Assembly: GCA_012221805.1 (NCBI GenBank)
Contig: CP015195.1
Span: forward strand, 1,287,771-1,351,770
DNA: 64,000 nucleotides
Direction of reading: 5' to 3'
Origin: Pasteurellaceae bacterium RH1A
Lineage (GTDB): Bacteria; Pseudomonadota; Gammaproteobacteria; Enterobacterales; Pasteurellaceae
Under the pieces are notes generated by a model. The model searched no databases. It had not been told where the DNA came from and was given only the letters and a program-made list of their open reading frames with translations. Positions within the stretch are counted from its first letter, which is position 1, and each line of letters opens with the position of its first letter. Below are positions 48,705-57,372 of the stretch, piece after piece. Made by a program: the position numbers and the translations under genes.

Positions 48705-49376
48705 ATGAACATTGTGATTACAGTCGATGGCCCAAGTGGAGCAGGTAAGGGGACCTTATGTCACGCCCTGGCCGAGAAATTAGGTTTTGATTTTTTAGAT
48801 TCAGGCGCTATTTATCGGATCTTGGGTTTGGCCGCAGTTAAAAAGGGCCTGGATTTTGCCGATGAGGATAAACTAGCCCAATTAGGCCGCCAGTTAGATG
48901 TGCAGTTTGTGCCGCAAGATGGCGAGGTGCAGGTGATTTTAGAGGGCGAAAACGTAGGCGATCAGATCCGCACAGCAGAAGCCGGGCAAAATGCCTCCAA
49001 AATTGCCGTTTTCCCTAAGGTTCGAGAGGCTCTTTTACAACGCCAGCGTGACTTTAGCACGGAAAGAGGTTTGATTGCCGATGGGCGGGATATGGGCACC
49101 ATTGTCTTTCCAGAAGCCCAAATTAAGCTCTTTTTAGACGCAAGTGCCGAAGAACGCACAAAAAGACGCGTAAAACAGTTGCAAGAAAAGGGATTTAATG
49201 CTAACTTTGACGAGATTTTAGCCGAGATAAAAGAGCGTGACTTCCGTGACCGAAATCGGGAGGTGGCGCCCCTTGTTCCGGCTAAGGATGCCTTGCTTTT
49301 AGATTCGACCCATTTGTCGATTGAAGAAGTGATTGAGCAGGCCTTAAAACATATTGCTCAAACGCTCAAAATTTAA
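48705..49376 (+). CDS. cmk: Cytidylate kinase
   Basis: 223-residue kinase phosphorylating CMP and dCMP. The P-loop is [11 protein letters not shown] (about residues 8-18), DSGAIYR binds the base, ADGRDMGT follows, and the lid contains RTKRR. It is followed by rpsA, the conserved cmk-rpsA order. AAGGAAAG precedes the ATG. Confidence 0.97.
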   Translation: MNIVITVDGPSGAGKGTLCHALAEKLGFDFLDSGAIYRILGLAAVKKGLDFADEDKLAQLGRQLDVQFVPQDGEVQVILEGENVGDQIRTAEAGQNASKIAVFPKVREALLQRQRDFSTERGLIADGRDMGTIVFPEAQIKLFLDASAEERTKRRVKQLQEKGFNANFDEILAEIKERDFRDRNREVAPLVPAKDALLLDSTHLSIEEVIEQALKHIAQTLKI

Positions 49377-49469
49377 TTCAACATCAGGCCAAGGATAGCC
49401 TGATTTTAACCACAACCCCATTTAAGACGGATCTTAATTGGCTTTTATATTTATTTAGAGAATTTAATT

Positions 49470-51131
49470 ATGACTCAATCTTTTGCTCAACTCCTTGAAG
49501 AATCACTAAACGTTGCTAAATTAGGCTCAGTGGTACAAGGTACTGTCGTTGCTATCCAAAAAGGCTATGTGCTTGTGGATACTGGTTTCAAATCTGAATC
49601 TGCCATTCCAGCAGAAGAATTCACCAATGCACAAGGCGAGCTTGAAGTTCAAGTTGGCGACGTTGTTGATGTGGTTCTTAAGGCTGTTGAAGACGGTTTA
49701 GGTGAGACCATCGTTTCTCGTGGCGATGCTAAACGCAACGAAGCCTGGATCAAACTTGAGAAAGCCTTTGAAGAGCAAGCTACTGTAGTTGGTTTAGTAA
49801 ACGGTAAAGTTAAAGGTGGCTTCACTGTTGAGCTAGACGGCGTGCGTGCCTTCTTACCAGGTTCATTAGTTGATACTCGCCCAGTGCGTGACTCTTTAAA
49901 CCTTGAAGGTCAAGAGTTAGAGTTCAAAGTAATCAAACTTGATCAAAAACGCAACAACGTGGTTGTTTCACGTCGTGCTGTTATCGAATCTTCAAGCAAC
50001 CAAGACCGTGAAGAGGTTCTTGCTAACCTAGAAGAAGGTGCAGAAGTTAAAGGTACTGTTAAGAACTTAACTGAGTACGGTGCCTTCGTTGATCTTGGCG
50101 GCGTTGATGGCTTACTCCACATCACAGACATGGCTTGGAAACGTGTTAAACACCCAAGCGAAGTGGTGAACGTTGGTGATGAAGTAACTGTTAAAGTATT
50201 GAAATTCGACAAAGAGAAAACCCGTGTTTCACTCGGTCTTAAACAATTAGGCCAAGATCCATGGGCTGCTATCGCACAAAACCACCCAGTAAACAGCAAA
50301 TTGACTGGAAAAGTAACCAACTTAACAGACTACGGCTGCTTCGTTGAGATCTTAGACGGTGTTGAAGGTTTAGTTCACGTTTCCGAAATGGATTGGACTA
50401 ACAAGAACATCCACCCATCTAAAGTGGTTAATGTAGGTGATGTGGTTGAAGTTATGGTATTAGAAGTGGACGAAGAACGTCGTCGTATTTCTTTAGGCTT
50501 AAAACAATGTAAAGCCAACCCATGGGAACACTTCGCTAACACCCACAGCAAAAACGACAAAGTAACTGGTAAGATCAAGTCTATCACTGACTTCGGTATC
50601 TTCATCGGTCTTGAAGGCGGTATCGATGGTTTAGTTCACTTATCTGACATTTCTTGGAATGTTGCAGGTGAAGAAGCCGTTCGTAGCTACAAGAAAGGTG
50701 ACGAAGTATCAGCCGTTGTTTTAGCTGTTGATGCAGTGAAAGAGCGTATCTCTTTAGGTATCAAACAATTAGAATCTGACCCATTCACTAACTTCGTAGA
50801 TGGCACTAAGAAAGGTGCAATCGTGAAGGGTACTGTGGTTGAAGTTGATGCCAAAGGCGTGAAGGTTGAGTTAGAAGGTGGCGTTGAAGCCTTCATCCGT
50901 GCTAACGAAGCAACCCGTGACCGCGTTGAAGACATCACTACTGTAATCAAAGCTGGCGATGAAATCGAAGCCAAATACACTGGTGTTGACCGTAAATCAC
51001 GCGTAGTTAACCTTTCTGTTCGTGCTAAAGACGAAGCTGAAGAATCAGCTGCCCTTGCTCAAGTGAACAAACAAGAAATTGAAGTTCCAAGTGCAATGGC
51101 TGCCGCTTTTGCTCAAGCAAAAGGTGAATAA
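49470..51131 (+). CDS. rpsA: 30S ribosomal protein S1
   Basis: 553-residue S1 with six OB-fold S1 repeats (roughly residues 20-90, 105-175, 190-260, 275-350, 360-435, 450-520). The repeats show GxVxxxxxxGxFVxL patterns such as [12 protein letters not shown] and [10 protein letters not shown]. It brings mRNA to the 30S subunit. Codon use is strongly biased toward the optimal set, unlike the neighbours, as expected for a very highly expressed gene. The first two repeats bind the ribosome and the rest RNA. Confidence 0.98.
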   Translation: MTQSFAQLLEESLNVAKLGSVVQGTVVAIQKGYVLVDTGFKSESAIPAEEFTNAQGELEVQVGDVVDVVLKAVEDGLGETIVSRGDAKRNEAWIKLEKAFEEQATVVGLVNGKVKGGFTVELDGVRAFLPGSLVDTRPVRDSLNLEGQELEFKVIKLDQKRNNVVVSRRAVIESSSNQDREEVLANLEEGAEVKGTVKNLTEYGAFVDLGGVDGLLHITDMAWKRVKHPSEVVNVGDEVTVKVLKFDKEKTRVSLGLKQLGQDPWAAIAQNHPVNSKLTGKVTNLTDYGCFVEILDGVEGLVHVSEMDWTNKNIHPSKVVNVGDVVEVMVLEVDEERRRISLGLKQCKANPWEHFANTHSKNDKVTGKIKSITDFGIFIGLEGGIDGLVHLSDISWNVAGEEAVRSYKKGDEVSAVVLAVDAVKERISLGIKQLESDPFTNFVDGTKKGAIVKGTVVEVDAKGVKVELEGGVEAFIRANEATRDRVEDITTVIKAGDEIEAKYTGVDRKSRVVNLSVRAKDEAEESAALAQVNKQEIEVPSAMAAAFAQAKGE

Positions 51132-51154
51132 TTCGTAGTCTTACGAAGCCAATC

Positions 51155-51182
51155 AAACGGATACACTGCGGTGTATCCGTTT
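51155..51182 (+). terminator. Hairpin after rpsA, partial terminator
   Basis: A perfect twelve-pair stem, AAACGGATACAC / GTGTATCCGTTT with a TGCG loop, between rpsA and ihfB. No T-run follows, so it may attenuate or protect the rpsA 3' end. Confidence 0.7.
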
Positions 51183-51203
51183 CAATCTCATAGCGAGTGA
51201 CTT

Positions 51204-51482
51204 ATGACTAAATCTGAACTGATTGAAAATTTAGCAATGAATCATCCTCATCTTCCCGTTAAAATGGTGGAAGACAGCGTGAAGGAAATTTTGGAGCAAA
51301 TTACACAATCGCTTGAACAGGGTAAGCGTGTTGAAGTACGCGGATTTGGCAGTTTTTCCTTGCATTATCGTCAGCCTCGTGTAGGGCGTAACCCGAAAAC
51401 AGGCGACAGCGTCAAATTAAACGCAAAATATGTACCCCATTTCAAAGCAGGCAAGGATCTCAAAGAGCGTGTAGATGCCTAG
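51204..51482 (+). CDS. ihfB: Integration host factor beta subunit
   Basis: 92-residue DNA-bending protein of the HU/IHF family; pairs with Ihf[12 protein letters not shown] opens the helical body and [25 protein letters not shown] is the DNA-intercalating arm with its conserved Pro. It follows rpsA, as in E. coli. Confidence 0.97.
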   Translation: MTKSELIENLAMNHPHLPVKMVEDSVKEILEQITQSLEQGKRVEVRGFGSFSLHYRQPRVGRNPKTGDSVKLNAKYVPHFKAGKDLKERVDA

Positions 51483-51493
51483 TCTGCCACAGG

Positions 51494-51514
51494 CGACACT
51501 CAGTGTCGTTTTTT
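51494..51514 (+). terminator. ihfB terminator
   Basis: CGACACT-C-AGTGTCG followed by six T. Confidence 0.8.
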
Positions 51515-51551
51515 ATTAGCAAATCTCACAATCAGAATAAGAGGAGAAGGT

Positions 51552-51836
51552 ATGAAATATATTCTAGGTTTAGTAATTGTATTGGCCATTATTCTTGTGA
51601 CTGTTACCATCGGTGCCAATAACGATCAACTGATTACGGTTAATTACATTGTAGCCAAAAGCGAACTCCGCTTATCCTCCCTTGTTGCCATTCTCTTTGG
51701 TTTTGGTCTCTTGTTGGGCTGGTTTATTACCGGTTTCTTCTATCTCAAATTAAAAGTCCAAAATATGGCCTTAAACCGCCGTGTTAAACGTCAGGCTCAA
51801 CAAATCAACGAATTATCTCTACCAAAGGTTGAGTAA
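51552..51836 (+). CDS. lapA: LapA (LPS assembly protein A, YciS)
   Basis: 94-residue inner-membrane protein with two hydrophobic spans (residues 3-22 and 40-65), DUF1049 family, and a basic cytoplasmic tail. It assists LapB in controlling LpxC turnover. Its stop overlaps the lapB start by one base (TAATG). Confidence 0.93.
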   Translation: MKYILGLVIVLAIILVTVTIGANNDQLITVNYIVAKSELRLSSLVAILFGFGLLLGWFITGFFYLKLKVQNMALNRRVKRQAQQINELSLPKVE

Positions 51837-53029
51837 TGCTTGAATTATTGTTCCTTTTACTGCCCATTGCTGCCCTTTATGGCTGGTATATGGGGCAACG
51901 CAGTGCTAAAAAGGATCAAGAAACAGTTAATAATAAATTCTCCCGTGACTATGTCACGGGCTTAAACTTTCTTTTATCTAATCAGCAGGAAAAGGCGGTT
52001 GATCTTTTCCTTTCTATGCTGCAAAAACAGGAGGCAGAAAACCAAATTGCCTCCGAATCGCAGTTTGAAGCTGAACTCACCCTGGGCAACCTCTTTCGCT
52101 CCCGTGGCGAAGTCGATAGAGCCTTACGCATTCACCAAGCCCTAGACAACAGCCCCAACTATTCCATTGAACAAAAACTCCTGGCCAAGCAACAGTTAGC
52201 CAAGGACTTTATGGCCGCTGGTTTTTATGATCGGGCAGAAAATTACTATATTTTGCTCTTGGATGAACCTGAATTTTCCGTCAATTCCCTGACCCAGCTG
52301 ATGGTGATTTACCAAAAAATGCGGGAATGGAAAAAGGCCATCAATGTAGCTGAAAAACTACTCAAGGTAGATAACCAAACTGACAAAACTCCGCTGGCCC
52401 ATTATTATTGTGAATACGCCCAAAGCCTCAAGGCTGATAATCCTCAAGGTTTTTTGGTTGCCATTCACAAGGCTCTGGCTTATCACCCTGCTTGCTCCCG
52501 TGCCTCTCTTTTATTGGGCGATTATCACCTAGAGCAGGGCCAATACCAAGAAGCCCTCAAGCACTACGAAGAGGTTTTACAGCAAGACCCTGCCTACATC
52601 AGCGAGGCCATCCCTAAAATCAAGCAGTGCTACCAAGCCCTGAACGACCCAGATAGCTTTGAGCTTTTTCTCATTCGAGCCAACCAAATACAGCACAATA
52701 GTGCAGTGGACATTGCCTTAGCCGAATTTGTGGAACAAAAAGATGGGCTGGAAGCCGCCCAATCTAAACTTTACCAACAGGTCAAGAATTACCCCAATAT
52801 GATCACCTTCCACTGCTTTATTCATTATCAGGTTAATGAAGCCGAGGAGGGCAGGGGCAAGGACAGCCTCATCCTCCTGCATAAAATGGTGGGCGAACGG
52901 ATTAAAAAAAGTTTACAATATCGCTGTTTAAACTGCGGTTATCAGAGTTACCGACTGGCCTGGCACTGTCCATCCTGCCGCCAGTGGGAAAAGGTCAAAC
53001 CCATTCAAAGCATAGATGGCATCATCTAA
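51836..53029 (+). CDS. lapB: LapB (YciM), LPS synthesis regulator
   Basis: 397 residues: an N-terminal membrane anchor ([19 protein letters not shown]), a long TPR region (about 70-330) and a C-terminal rubredoxin-type metal site ([10 protein letters not shown] ... WHCPSCRQW). LapB presents LpxC to FtsH and so balances LPS against phospholipid synthesis. E. coli LapB has 389 residues. Confidence 0.96.
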   Translation: MLELLFLLLPIAALYGWYMGQRSAKKDQETVNNKFSRDYVTGLNFLLSNQQEKAVDLFLSMLQKQEAENQIASESQFEAELTLGNLFRSRGEVDRALRIHQALDNSPNYSIEQKLLAKQQLAKDFMAAGFYDRAENYYILLLDEPEFSVNSLTQLMVIYQKMREWKKAINVAEKLLKVDNQTDKTPLAHYYCEYAQSLKADNPQGFLVAIHKALAYHPACSRASLLLGDYHLEQGQYQEALKHYEEVLQQDPAYISEAIPKIKQCYQALNDPDSFELFLIRANQIQHNSAVDIALAEFVEQKDGLEAAQSKLYQQVKNYPNMITFHCFIHYQVNEAEEGRGKDSLILLHKMVGERIKKSLQYRCLNCGYQSYRLAWHCPSCRQWEKVKPIQSIDGII

Positions 53030-53048
53030 ACCTAAAGAGGAATATCAC

Positions 53049-53741
53049 ATGGATAACAAAATCATTGTCGCCCTAGACTATGAAACCGAAAATGAGGCCC
53101 TGGCCTTTGTTGATCAAATTGACCCTAGCCTTTGCCGGGTTAAGGTGGGCAAGGAAATGTTTACCACGCTTGGCACCAACTTTGTCAAACAGCTTCATGA
53201 GCGTAAATTTGATGTCTTCCTAGACCTCAAATACCACGATATTCCCAACACCGTTGCCCGTGCCGTGCGTTCTGCGGCTGACTTAGGCGTTTGGATGGTG
53301 GACTTACACGCATCAGGTGGCCTCACTATGATGGAAGCAGCCAAAAAAGTGCTAGAGCCTTATGGCAAGGACGCTCCACTCCTGATTGGTGTGACAGTTT
53401 TAACCAGTATGGAAGACTTAGATCTACTTCAAATCGGCATTAACGCCTCCCCAATGGAACAGGTTATTCGTTTAGCTCACTTAGCCCAGCGTGCCGGCCT
53501 AGATGGGGTAGTCTGTTCCCCACAAGAAGTGGAAGTCTTACGTTTACACTGCGGCAATGATTTCAAATTGGTTACCCCAGGTATCCGCCCAAAGGGTTCA
53601 GCCTTTGGTGATCAACGCCGAGTGATGACCCCGAAAGAGGCCATTGATACTGGTTCAGACTACTTGGTTATTGGTCGGCCGATTACCCAGGCGGAAAATC
53701 CTGTGGATGTGCTGAAAGCAATTAATCAGTCTATTGCCTAA
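53049..53741 (+). CDS. pyrF: Orotidine 5'-phosphate decarboxylase
   Basis: 230-residue TIM-barrel enzyme making UMP. The catalytic Lys-Asp tetrad is visible ([21 protein letters not shown]), and the phosphate-binding end reads PGIRP and VIGRPI. The start at 53049 follows AGAGGAATATCAC; it does not overlap lapB if this ATG is used. The lapA-lapB-pyrF-yciH order is as in E. coli. Confidence 0.97.
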   Translation: MDNKIIVALDYETENEALAFVDQIDPSLCRVKVGKEMFTTLGTNFVKQLHERKFDVFLDLKYHDIPNTVARAVRSAADLGVWMVDLHASGGLTMMEAAKKVLEPYGKDAPLLIGVTVLTSMEDLDLLQIGINASPMEQVIRLAHLAQRAGLDGVVCSPQEVEVLRLHCGNDFKLVTPGIRPKGSAFGDQRRVMTPKEAIDTGSDYLVIGRPITQAENPVDVLKAINQSIA

Positions 53742-53746
53742 AATAT

Positions 53747-53812
53747 GATAGCGCCAGCCCCCAGGCTGGTGCTGGTAGCAAAAAAGGCACAAGCGAGGGC
53801 GCTTGCGCCATC
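53747..53812. repeat. Palindromic repeat, family A, two lobes
   Basis: GATAGCGCCAGCCCCCAGG ... GAGGGCGCTTGCGCCATC, 66 bases, between pyrF and yciH. The right lobe has the GCACAAGCG...CGCTTGCGCC variant also seen at 10359. Confidence 0.85.
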
Positions 53813-53854
53813 ATTTTTTATTGCAAGCGGTCTAAAACATAAGGAAATTCACAA

Positions 53855-54166
53855 ATGACACTGGTCTATTCTACCGAAATCGGCAGGATTACCCCTGAAA
53901 AACCCAAGGCGGAACGCCCTAAGGGTGACGGCATTGTCCGCATTCAACGCCAAACCTCTGGCCGTAAGGGCAAGGGCGTGTGCGTGATTACAGGCTTGGA
54001 TTTGGATGATAAGGCCCTCAATTCCCTGGCCTCTGAACTCAAACGCCGCTGCGGTTGTGGCGGAGCTATGAAGGACGGCCTTATCGAAATTCAGGGCGAC
54101 AACCGTGATCAACTCAAACAAATTTTGGAACAAAAGGGCTATACCGTTAAATTGGCTGGAGGTTAA
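53855..54166 (+). CDS. yciH: SUI1/eIF1-like protein YciH
   Basis: 103-residue homologue of eukaryotic initiation factor 1. The core VRIQRQTSGRKGKGVCVITGLDL, LKRRCGCGGAMKDG and IQGDNRDQLKQIL is the full SUI1 fold. Bacterial YciH discriminates against aberrant initiation complexes. It ends immediately before the hpt ATG. Confidence 0.95.
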   Translation: MTLVYSTEIGRITPEKPKAERPKGDGIVRIQRQTSGRKGKGVCVITGLDLDDKALNSLASELKRRCGCGGAMKDGLIEIQGDNRDQLKQILEQKGYTVKLAGG

Positions 54167-54706
54167 ATGAAAAAGCACCATGTAGAAGTTATGCTCTCTG
54201 AGCAGGAAGTCAAAACCCGAATTGCCGAATTGGCCAAGGAAATCAACCACCACTACCAGCATAATCACTGTGAAAAACTGGTGGTGATCGGCCTCCTGCG
54301 TGGCTCCTTTATGTTTATGGCCGATCTGGTTCGCCTGCTAGACCTGCCTGTGGAAGTGGACTTTATGACCGCCTCCAGCTACGGCACGGGCACTGAGTCC
54401 AGCCGTGATGTTAAGATCCTCAAAGATTTGGACGGCGAAATTCAGGGCAAGGACGTGTTGATTGTAGAAGACATCATCGACACTGGCTTCACCCTCAACA
54501 AGGTGCGGGATATTCTCAACCTAAGAGAACCCCGTTCCATTGCCATTTGCACCCTCTTAGACAAGCCTTCCCGCCGTGAGGTAGACGTACCTGTTGAGTG
54601 GGTGGGCTTTAGCATTCCAGATGAATTTGTAGTGGGCTATGGCATTGACTATGCCCAACAACACCGCCAGCTGGGTTATATCGGCAAGGTTGTGATGGAT
54701 GAATAA
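54167..54706 (+). CDS. hpt: Hypoxanthine phosphoribosyltransferase
   Basis: 179-residue purine salvage enzyme making IMP (and GMP). The PRPP loop is [14 protein letters not shown] (about residues 101-114), the flexible loop contains SYGTGTES, and the C-terminal [19 protein letters not shown] contacts the base. The ATG directly follows the yciH stop, so the two are co-translated. Confidence 0.96.
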   Translation: MKKHHVEVMLSEQEVKTRIAELAKEINHHYQHNHCEKLVVIGLLRGSFMFMADLVRLLDLPVEVDFMTASSYGTGTESSRDVKILKDLDGEIQGKDVLIVEDIIDTGFTLNKVRDILNLREPRSIAICTLLDKPSRREVDVPVEWVGFSIPDEFVVGYGIDYAQQHRQLGYIGKVVMDE

Positions 54707-54714
54707 TGTTAAGT

Positions 54715-54935
54715 GTACAAAACGGTTGCTGAGCTTGTCGAAGCATAAGTTTTGTACGCTTTTCAGGGAAATATCTAATGGTTCGACAACAGTTCGACAA
54801 GCTCACTGATCGTCTCACCCACCGATATTTTAACCGCTTGCAGGCAACTTCAAGCGGTTTTGCACGTGTAGGGTGGGCATCCCTGCCCACCGATTTAACC
54901 GAGATCGCAGTGGTGGGCAAGGATGCCCACCCTAC
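54715..54935. repeat. Mosaic of family D and family E palindromic repeats between hpt and slt
   Basis: 54715-54760 is a family D unit (GTACAAAAC ... GCTTGTCGAAGC ... GTTTTGTAC), then TTCGACAAGCTCACTG in reverse. Two uptake-like cores (TTAACCGCTTGC, TTCAAGCGGTTTTGC) follow at 54831-54861, then a family E unit (GTAGGGTGGGCATCCC ... GGATGCCCACCCTAC, 54868-54935). Three repeat families meet in 220 bases. Confidence 0.8.
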
Positions 54936-54955
54936 ACAAATTAACAGGAAAACGA

Positions 54956-56887
54956 ATGTTCAAAAAAAGCCTTATTGCCAGTATTTTGTTTAGTTCCCTA
55001 GCTTTCGCCAATCCGCCCGCTAAAATGTGGACGGAAGCTGAGGTGCAGGCCCAGCTTACCCAGCAAAAACAGGCAAGTCAAAAGCTAGAGGCCCAACGCC
55101 AGCTCTTTGTTAAGGCCGAAGCCCTACTCAATACGGCCAATTCGCAAAACCGCCTGCCTGAGGCTACCGAAAAGCTCCTAGGTCGCATGATGAGCCAGTT
55201 GGAAACCTATCCCCTCTATGGTGATTTGCAAGCCCTGCTAACCAAGGTTAAAAGCGGCCTTGATAAGCCAAAGGCAGGCCAAACCAAACTGAGCCCAAGT
55301 GAGGCCCAGTGCCAATCTTTTGCCCAGTCCTTCCAGGAGTTAGCAGAAAAACTCCAGCCCAATCCTGAGGCAGAGCAGGCCGGTGCGCTTCCTCCGACCA
55401 AGTCTCTGGAAATGGATAGCCTACTTGACCAATTCGGCCTCTTCTGGCTCAATAGCAATGAGGTGCAAGTGCCGGAGGCCTGCCAGGGAATTGAAGCCTA
55501 CTGGCGGGATCAGGGCCTGAAAACGGAGGGCTTGGTTAAGGATAAAGCGGTCAAATTATTCACAAAATCTGCAAAAAACCTAGCAGACCTAAATGATGAA
55601 CGTATCCAGGCCTGGTTGGATGAAGTCAAAAAGCTGGCCAAGAACCCAGCCTATTTGCAAGAATTTGCCCAAAATCAACCGCTTGATGGCTGGAATAAGG
55701 CCCTAGTGGAAGGAGCCTTTAGTGCCTTTGTTCGCACCCTCAAAGAGCAAGACACCAACCCTGATTTTAGCCCTTATCAAGCCTGGATCAGCAAGTTTGA
55801 ATTAGGGCCAAAGGTGGAAAGAGCCTGGAAAATTGCCTACCTTAACCGCCTTTTTGACAATGAAAACCCGCAGTTTATAGCCTGGCGAGATGAGCAAATC
55901 GGCCAACTCAAGGCCGATAACCTAACCGAACGCCGTATCCGCATGGCTCTGTGGCAAAAGACGGACTTGCAAGGCTGGCTGGATCTGCTTTCTGATGAAG
56001 CTAAGAATAAATTAGAATGGCGCTATTGGTTGGCTAAAACCCACCCAACCGACAAGGAAAAGCTGCTAACCGCCCTTAGCCAAGAAAGGGGCTTTTACCC
56101 CATGCTGGCTGCTCAAGCCCTGGGCAATCCCTACCAATTTAAGGCTCCGCAGGTATCGGCTTCACTTGATGGCTTAGAGACAAAGCTTGCCCAAATTGAG
56201 GAATACCGGGCTTTAAAACGCTTTAGCACGGCCAAGAGCAAGTGGATCGAACTGGTCAAGGCTCAAGGCTTTGAAAGGCAGGTGGTTTTGGCTGATTATG
56301 CCAACCAAGCCGGTTGGTTTGACTTGGGAGTCGAGGCCACCATCCAGGCCAAGGCTTGGGACTATATTGATCAACGCCTGCCCAAGGCCTATCTCGACTG
56401 GTTTGCCCTCCATTTGGCTGACACAAACATCAAGCAGAGTTTTGCTATGGCCATTGCCCGCCAGGAAAGTGCCTGGAACCCGCTGGCCCGCTCCCACGCC
56501 AATGCCATGGGCCTGATGCAGATGCTGCCAACCACGGCCAAGGAAACCGCCCAAAATAGTGGCCTGCTTTACCGGGGCGAACAGGACTTATTCGAGCCTT
56601 TTAACAACATTATGCTGGGTACAGCCCACCTCAACGAACTCAACGCCAAGTACCCCAACAATCGCATTCTGGTTGCCTCGGCCTACAATGCAGGAGCCAG
56701 CAGGGCAGACCGCTGGTTGCAAAGGGCAGGCGGGCGGCTGGCCATGGACGAATTTATCGCCTCCATCCCCTTTTTAGAAACCCGGGGCTATGTGCAAAAT
56801 GTGCTGGCCTACGACTATTACTACCAAATCATTTTAGGTGAACCGGCCCCGGTTATGTTCACCCCTGAAGAATTGAGGACCTACTAA
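54956..56887 (+). CDS. slt: Soluble lytic murein transglycosylase Slt70
   Basis: 643-residue periplasmic enzyme cleaving peptidoglycan to 1,6-anhydro muropeptides. A signal peptide opens it (MFKKSLIASILFSSLAFA). The long helical U-domain covers about residues 25-470, and the catalytic domain has the Glu in IARQESAWNPLARSHANAMGLMQMLP and the AYNAGASRADRWL motif. The start at 54956 is set by the signal peptide. Its stop overlaps the lrp start by one base (TAATG). Confidence 0.95.
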   Translation: MFKKSLIASILFSSLAFANPPAKMWTEAEVQAQLTQQKQASQKLEAQRQLFVKAEALLNTANSQNRLPEATEKLLGRMMSQLETYPLYGDLQALLTKVKSGLDKPKAGQTKLSPSEAQCQSFAQSFQELAEKLQPNPEAEQAGALPPTKSLEMDSLLDQFGLFWLNSNEVQVPEACQGIEAYWRDQGLKTEGLVKDKAVKLFTKSAKNLADLNDERIQAWLDEVKKLAKNPAYLQEFAQNQPLDGWNKALVEGAFSAFVRTLKEQDTNPDFSPYQAWISKFELGPKVERAWKIAYLNRLFDNENPQFIAWRDEQIGQLKADNLTERRIRMALWQKTDLQGWLDLLSDEAKNKLEWRYWLAKTHPTDKEKLLTALSQERGFYPMLAAQALGNPYQFKAPQVSASLDGLETKLAQIEEYRALKRFSTAKSKWIELVKAQGFERQVVLADYANQAGWFDLGVEATIQAKAWDYIDQRLPKAYLDWFALHLADTNIKQSFAMAIARQESAWNPLARSHANAMGLMQMLPTTAKETAQNSGLLYRGEQDLFEPFNNIMLGTAHLNELNAKYPNNRILVASAYNAGASRADRWLQRAGGRLAMDEFIASIPFLETRGYVQNVLAYDYYYQIILGEPAPVMFTPEELRTY

Positions 56888-57366
56888 TGGAAAAGAAACT
56901 GCCCAAGGCCCTAGATGCCATTGATCTCAAAATCTTAAATGAGCTACAACGTAACGGAAAAATCTCCAATATTGAGCTGTCCAAGCGGGTTGGCCTTTCC
57001 CCAACTCCGTGTTTAGAGCGGGTCAAACGCCTAGAAAAGCAAAATGTGATCATGGGCTACCGGGCCTTGCTCAACCCAGAATTGCTGGATACGCCGCTTC
57101 TGGTTATTGTTGAAATTACCCTGGTGCGGGGCAAGCCGGATGTTTTTGAGGAATTTAATCACGCTGTCCAACAGCTAGACGAAATCCAAGAATGCCACCT
57201 GGTATCGGGCGATTTTGACTACCTCCTTAAAACCCGAGTGGCCGATATGGCTGCTTACCGTAAACTGCTGGGCACAACCTTGCTCCGCCTGCCAGGCGTG
57301 AACGACACCCGCACCTATGTGGTGATGGAGGAGGTTAAGCAGACTAATTATTTATTGTTACGCTAA
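56887..57366 (+). CDS. lrp: Leucine-responsive regulatory protein
   Basis: 159-residue AsnC/Lrp-family regulator. The helix-turn-helix lies at about residues 25-50 (ISNIELSKRVGLSPTPCLERV), followed by the RAM ligand domain (VIVEITLVRGKPDVFEEF; ECHLVSGDFDYLLK). Translation is coupled to slt. It is convergent with the helicase gene; only a few bases separate the stops. Confidence 0.95.
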   Translation: MEKKLPKALDAIDLKILNELQRNGKISNIELSKRVGLSPTPCLERVKRLEKQNVIMGYRALLNPELLDTPLLVIVEITLVRGKPDVFEEFNHAVQQLDEIQECHLVSGDFDYLLKTRVADMAAYRKLLGTTLLRLPGVNDTRTYVVMEEVKQTNYLLLR

Positions 57367-57372
57367 ACATCT

